A DNA stretch of 64,000 nt from Leuconostoc palmae (GTDB taxonomy: Bacteria; Bacillota; Bacilli; Lactobacillales; Lactobacillaceae). Numbering within the stretch: position 1 is the first letter of the stretch; every line of letters starts with the position of its first letter. The position numbers were made by a program, and so were the translations under genes. The notes beneath the pieces were generated by a model, which did not search any database, was not told where the DNA came from, and saw only the letters and a program-made list of their open reading frames with translations. The stretch is taken from NCBI RefSeq assembly GCF_019656075.1, contig NZ_BPKZ01000002.1, positions 124,001 through 188,000 of the forward strand. The letters run 5' to 3'. Shown piece after piece: positions 38,412 to 46,524 of this stretch.

Positions 38412-39208
38412 CTTTTTAATTGTTTGTTTTCTTTTTCGATGGCTGAAGATGTCAATATTGTCATAATTTGATCAATCATTTCTTCGGTAATGTCCTCAGA
38501 TTGTTCAAAATCATATTTTAATAATTGTCGCATCTTTAACATACGCTCATGCTGAACAGTAGCCATACCAAATTTTGCCTTATATAAAGCCACAGCACTA
38601 ACAACTTGCATTCGTCGTTCTATAATTTGAAAAATCTGGCGATCAAAAGCATCAATTTCTGAACGCAATTGCAGTAATGCAAGTTCATCTTCATTTGTGC
38701 TGAAAAGAGCAATAATTTCAGCTGCTATACGTTCAGGGGTTTTGCCAACCGTTTCAACCGTAAAATTAGCAACTGATTGATACTTTGGGTCTCTTTTTTG
38801 CCACAGACTAAAAAAATCAACTGTTGATTTTTCTTGTAACAATGGTCGTTGTCCTTCAAGGAGTAGACGACTAATCGTGCTTTCTAAATTACCATGCAAG
38901 TATATAATAGTTGCCGGTGATTTTTTTAAAATAGCGATATTTTCTGGTCGTTCTACTACACCACCACCTGTTGCAACAATCCCTTTAAATGTTTGTAAAT
39001 CAGCTAAAACTTCTGTTTCAAGTACCCTAAACCCCTCTTCTCCGCGTTCCTTAAATATTTCTTGAATACTTTTATTAGCAACACGCTCAATTTCAGAGTC
39101 TATATCTATAAACTTTGATTGGTGTTGTCGAGCAATCTCTTTCCCGACAGTCGTTTTTCCTGCTCCCATGAAACCTATCAACATGAGTGTATCTGGTTCT
39201 TTAATCAT
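38408..39208 (-). CDS. aroK: Bifunctional shikimate kinase / chorismate mutase fusion
   Basis: Residues 1-165 are shikimate kinase: the ATP loop IGFMGAGKTTVGKEIA, DIDSEIERVANKSIQEIF, VATGGGVVERPEN and the lid arginine in EGQRPLLQ. From about residue 185 the protein continues as an AroQ-type chorismate mutase helix bundle (LRSEIDAFDRQIFQIIERRM, then VVSAVALYKAKFG). Two steps of the pathway, on either side of EPSP and chorismate synthase, are thus joined. I choose ATG 39206-39208 behind AAGGA (266 residues). A TTG five codons upstream lies at the end of tyrA and is less likely. Confidence 0.9.
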   Translation of the reverse strand: MIKEPDTLMLIGFMGAGKTTVGKEIARQHQSKFIDIDSEIERVANKSIQEIFKERGEEGFRVLETEVLADLQTFKGIVATGGGVVERPENIAILKKSPATIIYLHGNLESTISRLLLEGQRPLLQEKSTVDFFSLWQKRDPKYQSVANFTVETVGKTPERIAAEIIALFSTNEDELALLQLRSEIDAFDRQIFQIIERRMQVVSAVALYKAKFGMATVQHERMLKMRQLLKYDFEQSEDITEEMIDQIMTILTSSAIEKENKQLKR

Positions 39209-39219
39209 TTTTATTTCCT

Positions 39220-40062
39220 TCAAAATTGTTCACGCACTGTTTTAGCCTGACTAATCATTCTATGTATTTCAGCTCTATTTTCATCTTTTAAAGCTTGATC
39301 AAATTTAGTTAATTCGTTTATTAATGCTTGATTACTTGCCAATATTGCTTCTCGATTACTCATTAAAATAGCTGTCCAAACGTCAGGATTACTAGCTGCT
39401 ATTCTTGTTGTATCTTTAAATCCACCTGCAACATAATCACCTAAATTCTCAGCATTTTGTATATTAGCTACTACAGCATTAACAAGTGCATAAGATAAAA
39501 TATGTGGTTCATCACTAATAAACGCCATTAGCCTATCATGTTCTTGGCTACTTATTGTTATAAACTTTGCATCGAGTGGCGCAAATATTTGCTTTAAACT
39601 ATCAATAATTACATCCGAGTTAGGAGATGTAATCAAAAAATAAGGTGCATTCTGATAAAGTTCATTATCAGCTGCCTCAATTCCGCTATTCTGAGTTCCT
39701 GCCATGGCGTGTCCACCAATGAAATGCACATTATCCTTAAAATACATTGATGCTACGTTTAAAATTTCAGATTTTGTTGAGCCTGCATCTGTGATTAAAA
39801 CGCCTGGTTTTAAAGTTATGCGACTCAACTCAATAATTGATTTTTTTATGATATCAATTGGTGTAGCTAAAAATATTAAGTCTGCATCTGTTACAACTTC
39901 AGATAGATTTGTAGCTGCTTTATCAATGATATTGTGCTTCAAAGCATACGACAAAGTATTTGTGTTGTTATCAACGCCAATAATCTCATGTTCAGTGTTT
40001 TGTTTCATGATTGATGCAAACGATGCACCCATCTCACCTAACCCTTGAACAACAATTTTCAT
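39220..40062 (-). CDS. tyrA: Prephenate dehydrogenase
   Basis: Oxidises prephenate to 4-hydroxyphenylpyruvate for tyrosine. The protein of 280 residues opens with the nucleotide-binding motif VVQGLGEMGASFASIM. FLATPIDIIKKSI, DAGSTKSEIL and FIGGHAMAGTQNSGIEAAD (substrate site His) follow. It has no C-terminal ACT domain, so feedback control may rest on transcription attenuation. It overlaps aroA by four bases. Confidence 0.94.
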   Translation of the reverse strand: MKIVVQGLGEMGASFASIMKQNTEHEIIGVDNNTNTLSYALKHNIIDKAATNLSEVVTDADLIFLATPIDIIKKSIIELSRITLKPGVLITDAGSTKSEILNVASMYFKDNVHFIGGHAMAGTQNSGIEAADNELYQNAPYFLITSPNSDVIIDSLKQIFAPLDAKFITISSQEHDRLMAFISDEPHILSYALVNAVVANIQNAENLGDYVAGGFKDTTRIAASNPDVWTAILMSNREAILASNQALINELTKFDQALKDENRAEIHRMISQAKTVREQF

Positions 40063-41354
40063 TTCATTACCTCAGATAAATCTTCTAAAAACCCAGGGTA
40101 CGAGACACTCATAGCATCCTCACCTTCTAATACTACATCACCAGTAGTAATCAAGGCAGCTACTGCATTCATCATAGCAATCCGATGATCCCCATGTGAT
40201 AAAAGTAGAGCAGAATCATTAACAACTTTTAAAGCTGTACCACCATGAATAATCATACCATCGGGTAACTCATCGATTTGGGCACCTACTTTTCTAAGTT
40301 CAGATACAACAGTAGCGATTCTATCAGTCTCTTTAACACGCAACTCTTCTGCCCCACTAATAATTGTATCCCCTTTTGCTTGTGTTGCAGCTAGCGCTAT
40401 AATCGGTAATTCATCAACTGCGCTTGGAATATCTTCTGCCGTAATTTCAATACCCTTAAGCTCTTGTGTAGTAACTGTTAGGTCGGCTACTGGTTCGCCA
40501 TCACTGTCTAATTTATCAATAATAATTTTGGCGCCCATACGCGTCAGTATTTTGATAATCCCATCACGTGTGGGATTAATACCAACATTCTTAATAGTTA
40601 ATTTTGAATTAGGTGTTATCAGTCCAGCGACTAAAAAGAATGCAGCACTAGAAATATCTGATGGCACATTAATGCACTGCCCTTTTAAACTAAGTTGGCG
40701 GCTCACCTTGATAATCCCATCTTGTACACTTATTTTACCGCCAAACTGTTTTAACATACGTTCCGTATGATCTCTAGAAGGATTTTTTTCAATAATACAT
40801 GTTTCACCTTCAGCTTGAATACCCGCCAGTAAGATCGCACTTTTAACTTGAGCAGAGGCAACCGGCATGACATATGTTATCCCTAGAAGTTGATTATTGG
40901 TCTTTATCACCCCTGGTAGAGTGCCATTTGATGTTAACTGAATGTTGGCGCCCATTTTAGCTAATGGATCACTTACACGAACCATTGGTCTTTTGCTAAG
41001 TGAATCATCCCCAATGATACTCATGTCAAATGGTTGTTTACTTAAGAGTCCCATAAGAAGCCGTGTAGATGTACCAGAATTTCCCATGTCAAGTGGCTGT
41101 TGAGGTGCTGAAAAATTATTAATGCCTTTTCCATACACAGTAACCATACGACCATTTTGTTCAATGTTCACACCTAAATCACGAAAGACTTGCATCGTAT
41201 GCAACACATCGTCTGATGTTAAAAAATTTTTAATAACTGTTGTCCCGTTTGCAATGGCGCCAAACATCAAAGCTCTATGTGATATTGATTTATCACCTGG
41301 TACATTTACTGAACCGTTTAGTCCTGAATTTGGTGCATGTGTTAACCTGATCAT
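40059..41354 (-). CDS. aroA: 3-phosphoshikimate 1-carboxyvinyltransferase (EPSP synthase)
   Basis: Adds enolpyruvate from PEP to shikimate-3-phosphate. Of 431 residues, VPGDKSISHRALMFGA (N-terminal signature), GNSGTSTRLLMGLL and the C-terminal RVKETDRIATVVSELRK with GDHRIAMMNAVAAL are all intact. I place the start at ATG 41352-41354, which has AGGGGG upstream; a GTG seven codons earlier is possible. It lies between aroC and tyrA with short or overlapping junctions. Confidence 0.95.
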   Translation of the reverse strand: MIRLTHAPNSGLNGSVNVPGDKSISHRALMFGAIANGTTVIKNFLTSDDVLHTMQVFRDLGVNIEQNGRMVTVYGKGINNFSAPQQPLDMGNSGTSTRLLMGLLSKQPFDMSIIGDDSLSKRPMVRVSDPLAKMGANIQLTSNGTLPGVIKTNNQLLGITYVMPVASAQVKSAILLAGIQAEGETCIIEKNPSRDHTERMLKQFGGKISVQDGIIKVSRQLSLKGQCINVPSDISSAAFFLVAGLITPNSKLTIKNVGINPTRDGIIKILTRMGAKIIIDKLDSDGEPVADLTVTTQELKGIEITAEDIPSAVDELPIIALAATQAKGDTIISGAEELRVKETDRIATVVSELRKVGAQIDELPDGMIIHGGTALKVVNDSALLLSHGDHRIAMMNAVAALITTGDVVLEGEDAMSVSYPGFLEDLSEVMK

Positions 41355-41382
41355 GGTTATTCTTCCCCCTATCACTTCAGTA

Positions 41383-42561
41383 TTAGAAAGACTTAACTTC
41401 GTCTCTGTATAACGTTACTTGTTCTTTCATTCTTTCAATATTATCAGCATCAAACTTATCTAAGACTGCTTTAGCTAATTCAATTGCAACCATTGATTCC
41501 GCAATTACTGCTGCTGCTGTAACTGCAGTTGTATCTGAACGTTCAATTGATGCACGATGATCTTCATGAGTATCAATATCAACAGACTGCATAGGACGAT
41601 ACAAAGTAGGAATCGGTTTGACAACACCTCTAACAATAATTGCTTCCCCAGTTGTCATGCCACCTTCAAAGCCACCAAGATTATCAGATCCTCTGTAAAA
41701 TCCTTTTTCGGCATCCCAAAAAATTTCATCCATTACTTGATCACCATATTTTTCAGAGTTATCGAATCCGCCGCCAAATTGAACTCCTTTAAAAGCATTA
41801 ATCCCTACAATTGAGCGAGCAATTTTACCATCTAACTTATCATCAGCTGATACGTAAGATCCTAAACCTACAGGCATACCAGTTGCAATAACTTGAACTT
41901 GTCCGCCAACTGTATTTGCATCTCGCTTTGTTTTATCAATGACGTGTTTAATCGCTTCATCGGCAGCTTCATCCAGAGCACGTGTTTCAAAACTTTCAGT
42001 CACTTCTCTTAACTCTTGAAGATTTTTATATTTCGTTAATGTTGACAAATCTGATTTAGCAGGTCCAACGTTTACTACAAAGCCATGAACATCGACACCA
42101 ATTTCAGATAATAATTTTTTAGCAACTGCTCCAACTGCGACACGCATGGTTGTCTCTCGGGCTGATGAACGTTCCAGCACATTCCGTAAATCTTTATGAT
42201 GTCTGTATTTAATACCACCAACTAAATCTGCATGTCCAGGACGTGGACGTAATACTTTTCGTAATGTATTTTCTGAGGTTTCTGGATCATTGGGCGCCAT
42301 AATTTTAGACCAATTATTATGATCATCATTATGTACATTTAATGTAATTGGAGAACCTAATGTTTTCTGATGACGTACACCTGTCAAAAATGTTACTGTA
42401 TCGGTTTCAATTTTCTGTCGTTCGCCTCTACCATAACCCCTTTGGCGACGAGCTAATTCTAAATTAACGTCTTCTTGTGTGATTTTTAATCCTGCTGGAA
42501 TGCCCTCAATAACAGCTATTTCTTCAGGGCCATGACTTTCTCCTGCTGTTGTATATCTCAT
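41383..42561 (-). CDS. aroC: Chorismate synthase
   Basis: Forms chorismate from EPSP with reduced FMN. The 392-residue protein has RYTTAGESHGPEEIAVIEG at the start, RRQRGYGRGERQ, RPGHADLVGGIKYRHHKDLR, then ARETTMRVAVGAVAK, all family signatures. DTTAVTAAAVIAESM is near the C-terminus. The start is placed at ATG 42559-42561 because family members begin MRYTTAGESHG; a TTG five codons upstream would also be in frame. It directly follows the aroB remnant. Confidence 0.95.
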   Translation of the reverse strand: MRYTTAGESHGPEEIAVIEGIPAGLKITQEDVNLELARRQRGYGRGERQKIETDTVTFLTGVRHQKTLGSPITLNVHNDDHNNWSKIMAPNDPETSENTLRKVLRPRPGHADLVGGIKYRHHKDLRNVLERSSARETTMRVAVGAVAKKLLSEIGVDVHGFVVNVGPAKSDLSTLTKYKNLQELREVTESFETRALDEAADEAIKHVIDKTKRDANTVGGQVQVIATGMPVGLGSYVSADDKLDGKIARSIVGINAFKGVQFGGGFDNSEKYGDQVMDEIFWDAEKGFYRGSDNLGGFEGGMTTGEAIIVRGVVKPIPTLYRPMQSVDIDTHEDHRASIERSDTTAVTAAAVIAESMVAIELAKAVLDKFDADNIERMKEQVTLYRDEVKSF

Positions 42562-42595
42562 AATATTTTTTACCAATACAAATTATTATATTTGT

Positions 42596-43255
42596 TTATT
42601 CCTTCCAATGATTTTTAAATAAATGCTGTATATCTGATATTTCTTGTTTGATAATTTTTGGTTCACCAATTGTCTGCAATACGACTATGTTTAATATACC
42701 ACTACGATTCTTTTTATCGTTTACCAAATGTTTGAAAAAATCTGTGGTTCCTATCAATGATGATGTCGTAGGTAACCCTACTGAAACTAATCGTGCCATC
42801 AACTGTGATGTTACTGTCTCATCACTATAACCACAATCAGTCATGAGTTTAGACATCTCAATCATACCAATTGCAACTGCTTCTCCATGCTTCAATTTAC
42901 CATGAGCTAGTAACTCAATTGCATGACCAATTGTATGTCCAAAATTAAGATATTGTCGTTTGTGATATTCTTTTTCATCTGCCATAACAATGTTAGCTTT
43001 GTATTGAATTGATCTCAATGACAGTTCTTCAGCATAATGACGAATATCTTCAGTGCTTTTTATTTTACCAGTTAACTCAAAAAATGAACCGCCCTCAAGA
43101 GCAGAAGTTTTAACGACTTCAGCATAACCTTCAACTAAATCTCGATCACTTAACGTTTCCAAATAAGTCACGTCTACTAACACTAAATCAGGTTGATAAA
43201 ATGTTCCAGCAATATTCTTAGTATTCTCTATATTAATCGCCGTTTTGCCACCCAC
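42596..43255 (-). pseudogene. aroB: 3-dehydroquinate synthase, 3' remnant (N-terminal third deleted)
   Basis: From the glycine motif VGGKTAINI to the end the frame is a clean AroB. GTFYQPDLVLVDVTYLETL, EGYAEVVKTSALEG (Glu ligand), NFGHTIGHAIE and KLKHGEAVAIGM (His ligands) are all there. Everything before VGGKT, about 120 residues including the NAD-binding part, is missing. The DNA immediately upstream (from about 43256) is instead the DAHP synthase gene in another frame. The two halves share no common frame, so no fused protein is made. The enzyme cannot work from this locus. Confidence 0.9.
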
Positions 43256-43832
43256 AAGCCTTAAGCAACGCAAAATTTTGCATGTTGCGAGTTCCAACTT
43301 GGAAGATATCCGTATACTGATCAACTAATTCAACATCTTTGGTATCCAAAATTTCTGTTACCATGTCCATGCCCAATTGGTCAGCAGCTGCACGATGTGC
43401 TTTTAAACCAGTTTCGCCATTTCCTTGAAATGAATACGGTGACGTTCTTGGTTTAAACGCACCACCACGTAATATAGTAGCGCCAGCTTTTTTTACAGAC
43501 TGTCCCATATTTAGAACATGATCAGAACTTTCAATTGAATCAGGGCCCGCCATGAACACGAAGTTATTACCATCTATAACGCTGTGCTTGGTTTTGATAA
43601 TAGTGTCTTCTGGATGAAACGCTCTTGAAGCACCGATAGCAGAATGATGATTATAAATGATTTCAACAGTACCTACTTGTTTTATAGTAGTCATCATTTC
43701 TTCAGATAGTTCTTTAACACCCGCTAATGCTATCCGATTATTGTGAACAAAAACCGGTTTAATTGGATTATTTGAATCTAGCATTTTGGCGATATTTTTT
43801 GCGGCTGTATTACTTTCCGTTATTAGAATAAT
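43256..43832 (-). pseudogene. aroF: DAHP synthase (AroF/AroA type), 5' remnant, C-terminal half deleted
   Basis: This is the first enzyme of the aromatic pathway, class I-beta (Thermotoga/Bacillus-like). Readable parts are AFHPEDTIIKTK, ATILRGGAFKPRTSPYSFQG and IFQVGTRNMQNFALLKA. There the frame runs into aroB sequence and stops at 43233-43235. About 160 C-terminal residues are lost. Two further oddities exist. The metal-binding Cys of the GPCS motif is Asp (AGPDSIES). The natural start, judged from the ribosome binding site GGAG after aroE, falls on ATT (43830-43832); the first ATG is 16 codons inside. It is inactive. Confidence 0.88.
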
Positions 43833-43835
43833 ATA

Positions 43836-44663
43836 TTATTCTCCTTGAATTGCCTCTAACATCATTTGACGGTTTGCTGGCTGATTAAACCAGTATTCAA
43901 AACTCAACGCTCCTTGAGACACTAACATAGGTATCCCGTTTTGTGTTGCCAAATGACGTCTTTGTGCTGTTCTTAATAATCCTGTTTGCTTGTTACGATA
44001 AATCATGTCAACAACCAACGCATGTTGAGGCAATAAATTGATTTGATAGTCGTTCAATAACATTCTAGAATCATTCATCCCTACAGTTGTTGCATTAATA
44101 AGTAGATCAGCATTGGATAAAGCATATGACATATGTTGATTGTCTGACAAATCAAACAACTGTCCTATACCATGACTAAGATAAGAAATCATCGTCTCAC
44201 GTTGTGACCAATCACTGTGAGAACGATTGTATACCGATAGATTTCGCACACCATACTGATGAGCAGTTGCAATCACTGCTTTAGCTGAACCACCACTACC
44301 CAAAATAACAACATTTTCATGAGGCTGATTTGGATTGATACTTTGCCAAAAACCATCGCCATCAGTTGTCGTACCAATGAGCTTACCATTGATATTTTTA
44401 ACCGTATTAACTGTGTGTAAGTGATTTGAGAGTGGTGTCAACTCATCAATTAAATCAATAATAGATTCTTTGAAAGGCGTTGAAACATTAAAACCATCAA
44501 TATTCAATGCGCGAATACCATTAACACTACTGATTAAATTTTCAGGTTTAACATCAAAAATGTGGTAATAGCCATTGATATGATTTTCTCTCATCAACTT
44601 ATTTTGCATAATTGGCGATAATGAATGACCTGCCGGATGAGCCAATAACCCATATAAACTCAT
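43836..44663 (-). CDS. aroE: Shikimate dehydrogenase
   Basis: Reduces 3-dehydroshikimate with NADPH. The protein of 275 residues has the N-terminal GLLAHPAGHSLSPIMQN substrate motif, FNVSTPFKESIIDLID with the catalytic Lys, VVILGSGGSAKAVI (NADPH site), and LLINATTVGMNDS. It is the first gene of the operon. The 5' leader of 250 bases carries a leader peptide and two terminators. The ribosome binding site is AAGGAG. Confidence 0.95.
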   Translation of the reverse strand: MSLYGLLAHPAGHSLSPIMQNKLMRENHINGYYHIFDVKPENLISSVNGIRALNIDGFNVSTPFKESIIDLIDELTPLSNHLHTVNTVKNINGKLIGTTTDGDGFWQSINPNQPHENVVILGSGGSAKAVIATAHQYGVRNLSVYNRSHSDWSQRETMISYLSHGIGQLFDLSDNQHMSYALSNADLLINATTVGMNDSRMLLNDYQINLLPQHALVVDMIYRNKQTGLLRTAQRRHLATQNGIPMLVSQGALSFEYWFNQPANRQMMLEAIQGE

Positions 44664-44680
44664 TAAAATTCTCCTTCAAT

Positions 44681-44716
44681 AAAAAACGTACTAAGCTTAG
44701 TTTAACTTAGTACGTT
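44681..44716 (-). terminator. Second terminator in the aromatic operon leader
   Basis: AACGTACTAAG/CTTAGTACGTT (44685-44695 and 44706-44716), 11 perfect pairs, loop of ten, then six T on the minus strand. It ends just before the aroE ribosome binding site, so aroE expression needs read-through here as well. Confidence 0.75.
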
Positions 44717-44741
44717 CTCTTTTTGCCCAGTTTAGACAATT

Positions 44742-44836
44742 AAAAAGTCACTAAGTAAACGTTCTCACTTAGTGACTCAAACCTTGAAAAACTTCTGGTC
44801 GCTAAGCGCATCGATAACCGACGCACTTGGCGACGG
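44742..44836 (-). promoter_or_regulatory. Attenuator of the aromatic operon (four-segment trp-type design)
   Basis: Segment 1 (44822-44834) pairs with segment 2 (44798-44810) over 12 of 13 positions including two G-T. Segment 2 can instead pair with segment 3 (GTCACTAAGT, 44767-44776) over 9 of 10 positions. Segment 3 pairs perfectly with segment 4 (ACTTAGTGAC, 44747-44756), followed by five T. So 1:2 plus 3:4 terminates, and 2:3 is the antiterminator. Segment 1 starts only five bases after the leader peptide stop codon. A further long-range pairing joins 44782-44799 to parts of the peptide coding region (44847-44855 and 44870-44879). Confidence 0.72.
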
Positions 44837-44838
44837 TT

Positions 44839-44892
44839 CTAGATAAACCAGAAGTAAAAATAATTATTGTTTTTCAAGGAATTTTTGTTCAT
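44839..44892 (-). CDS. Aromatic leader peptide (17 aa) of the aro operon
   Basis: The short frame encodes MNKNSLKNNNYFYFWFI, ending in Tyr-Phe-Tyr-Phe-Trp-Phe-Ile. Six consecutive aromatic codons just before the stop make it a sensor for all three aromatic tRNAs together, fitting an operon that serves the common pathway plus the Tyr and Phe branches. The ATG follows a weak ribosome binding site (ATGAGAA). The peptide lies between a consensus promoter and a four-segment attenuator. It is absent from normal annotations because of its size. Confidence 0.8.
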   Translation of the reverse strand: MNKNSLKNNNYFYFWFI

Positions 44893-44919
44893 AATTTTCT
44901 CATTTCTATTAATAGTTTT

Positions 44920-44948
44920 ACTATACATTGTTCTATAAAATATGTCAA
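44920..44948 (-). promoter_or_regulatory. Promoter of the aromatic operon
   Basis: TTGACA (44943-44948), spacer of 17, TATAGT (44920-44925) on the minus strand. Transcription should begin near 44913, about 20 bases before the leader peptide. Confidence 0.75.
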
Positions 44949-44957
44949 TTACTTATT

Positions 44958-45509
44958 TTAATTTAATACTACTCGCTTTGTTATTATTTTATAGATGATA
45001 CCTACAACATATACACCAATGATACGATCCATATAATCTGTGACTATTTGGACAACAAACACGGCTATTTCTTTATGGACACCCAAACCATATAATAATT
45101 GGACCATAATACTCGATCCAGAAGAAGTAATCCCTTGAAATAAAATAATAGTTATAACTGTACTAACAATTGTTGAAGGCAATGAAATAACTAACGCCAA
45201 CCACCATATTTTTTTAAAGTTAATGGCACTATATTTTTTATATACAAGCCCTGAAACAATCGCCGTTGTTATTTGACTAGGCATATAATAAATTGAAAAT
45301 AAATCGCCAGTCCCGCCATTAATCAATGCTGTTAAAACACCAGTAATAAGACCACCTATCGGACCAAAAAAAGCACTGCCTAATAAAGTTCCTATTGTAT
45401 CTAAATAAAACGGTACTTTTGTGTAAAGAGCAATATGTCCACCAACAATATTAATGACAATAAATAGAGCAATTAATGCTATTTTATTTGCTGACCATCT
45501 AGCTTGCAT
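44958..45509 (-). CDS. ECF transporter S component
   Basis: The substrate-binding membrane subunit of an energy-coupling-factor importer. About 183 residues with six hydrophobic segments. The conserved LYTKVPFYLDTIGTLLGSAF and FGPIGGLITGVLTALINGGTG are typical of ECF S components. The shared EcfA/T module must be encoded elsewhere. I take ATG 45507-45509, preceded by GGAGG nine bases upstream and one base after the hydrolase stop. The substrate is unknown. Coupling to a nucleoside hydrolase and a preQ1-like leader suggests a nucleoside or a queuosine precursor. Confidence 0.8.
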   Translation of the reverse strand: MQARWSANKIALIALFIVINIVGGHIALYTKVPFYLDTIGTLLGSAFFGPIGGLITGVLTALINGGTGDLFSIYYMPSQITTAIVSGLVYKKYSAINFKKIWWLALVISLPSTIVSTVITIILFQGITSSGSSIMVQLLYGLGVHKEIAVFVVQIVTDYMDRIIGVYVVGIIYKIITKRVVLN

Positions 45510-45510
45510 A

Positions 45511-46500
45511 TCACATCGCCTCCAATTCCTGTGCGACATGATCTAAATCTTTCAATAATGCCTCTTGGTCGACTCTAATTAACCGACTAATAATAATGGC
45601 CATCGCTCTTTTGGCATCAACTTGTTGTAAAAGAGTTACATTCGGCTGACACTTTAAAAAACTGGCACTATCAACTATACTTTGTCCTAATGCTTTTCCT
45701 TCTGTCACAATAGTCATGTAGAATTCATAACCAATAGCAATAGTGGGATCTAAAATATAAGCAATAACTAATGGATCATTAATCACTGCTCCTAAAACGT
45801 GTTCTTGCTGCCAATGAAAATCAAAATAAAACTGGATTATTTGATGAATAAACTTTGTTTTTTGAGGATTCATATACTTCATTATTTGTAAAATATTAGG
45901 TGTTAATACTATTTTTCTAGTAACATCTAATGGTACTACATCTATTTTACAAATATTAGATTGTATAACATATTCTGCAGCATCTGGATCAACCCAAAAA
46001 TTATATTCAGCTACAGGTGAAGAATTTCCTTGAGTCTGATATGCACCACCCATAATGACAATACGAGAAACATCTCGCCAAATTTCAGGTTGTGTTTGGA
46101 TTGAATAGGCCACATTTGTTAATGGTCCCAATGCCAAAAAACAAATATCTTGTTGGGCAAATAGTTCCTCATATCCTTTATCTTGAATAAGATCATAGGT
46201 ATCTATGCCCAATACATCTGTTAAATGACTGTTGCCAAGACCATCGTTACCATGTGTATCTTGCGCACTCACATAATCATGCTTCAAAGGTTTAGATGCG
46301 CCACTATAGATTGGAACATCTAATCGGTTTGCCTCACGTAAAATTTTAAGTGCATTCTGCACACCAATAGTTGTTGGGACATTACCTTCCACAATTGAAA
46401 TACCGATAACATCTAATTCCGGCGAATTAAGTGCTGCCAAAATAGCTAAACTATCATCAATACCTGGATCAGTATCAATCACTACTTTTTGTTTTTGCAT
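45511..46500 (-). CDS. Nucleoside hydrolase (IUNH family)
   Basis: Splits nucleosides into base and ribose. The 329-residue protein has the calcium-binding N-terminal motif VVIDTDPGIDDSLAILAAL, with GNVPTTIGVQNALKIL, DTHGNDGLGNS and IVIMGGAYQTQGNSSPVAEYNFWVDPDAA, all standard for the family. The base specificity cannot be told. It is the first gene of a two-gene operon with the ECF S component, and its leader folds like a small riboswitch. An enzyme of this family in Clostridioides difficile (QueK) acts on queuosine, so queuosine salvage is a candidate role. Confidence 0.88.
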   Translation of the reverse strand: MQKQKVVIDTDPGIDDSLAILAALNSPELDVIGISIVEGNVPTTIGVQNALKILREANRLDVPIYSGASKPLKHDYVSAQDTHGNDGLGNSHLTDVLGIDTYDLIQDKGYEELFAQQDICFLALGPLTNVAYSIQTQPEIWRDVSRIVIMGGAYQTQGNSSPVAEYNFWVDPDAAEYVIQSNICKIDVVPLDVTRKIVLTPNILQIMKYMNPQKTKFIHQIIQFYFDFHWQQEHVLGAVINDPLVIAYILDPTIAIGYEFYMTIVTEGKALGQSIVDSASFLKCQPNVTLLQQVDAKRAMAIIISRLIRVDQEALLKDLDHVAQELEAM

Positions 46501-46524
46501 TATCTCTCCTACCTTTCAAGGTTA

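Noticed and set aside
41122-41412. Plus-strand frames across the aromatic operon
   Set aside because: They are shadows of aroA, aroC and tyrA with no start signals.
42596-43324. Complete aroB gene starting at 43324
   Set aside because: The first 22 residues are the DAHP synthase sequence read in another frame; the protein begins in the middle of AroB.
36980-45000. T-box leader for the aromatic operon or other genes
   Set aside because: No specifier hairpin or the conserved T-box sequence was seen; control here is by leader peptide.
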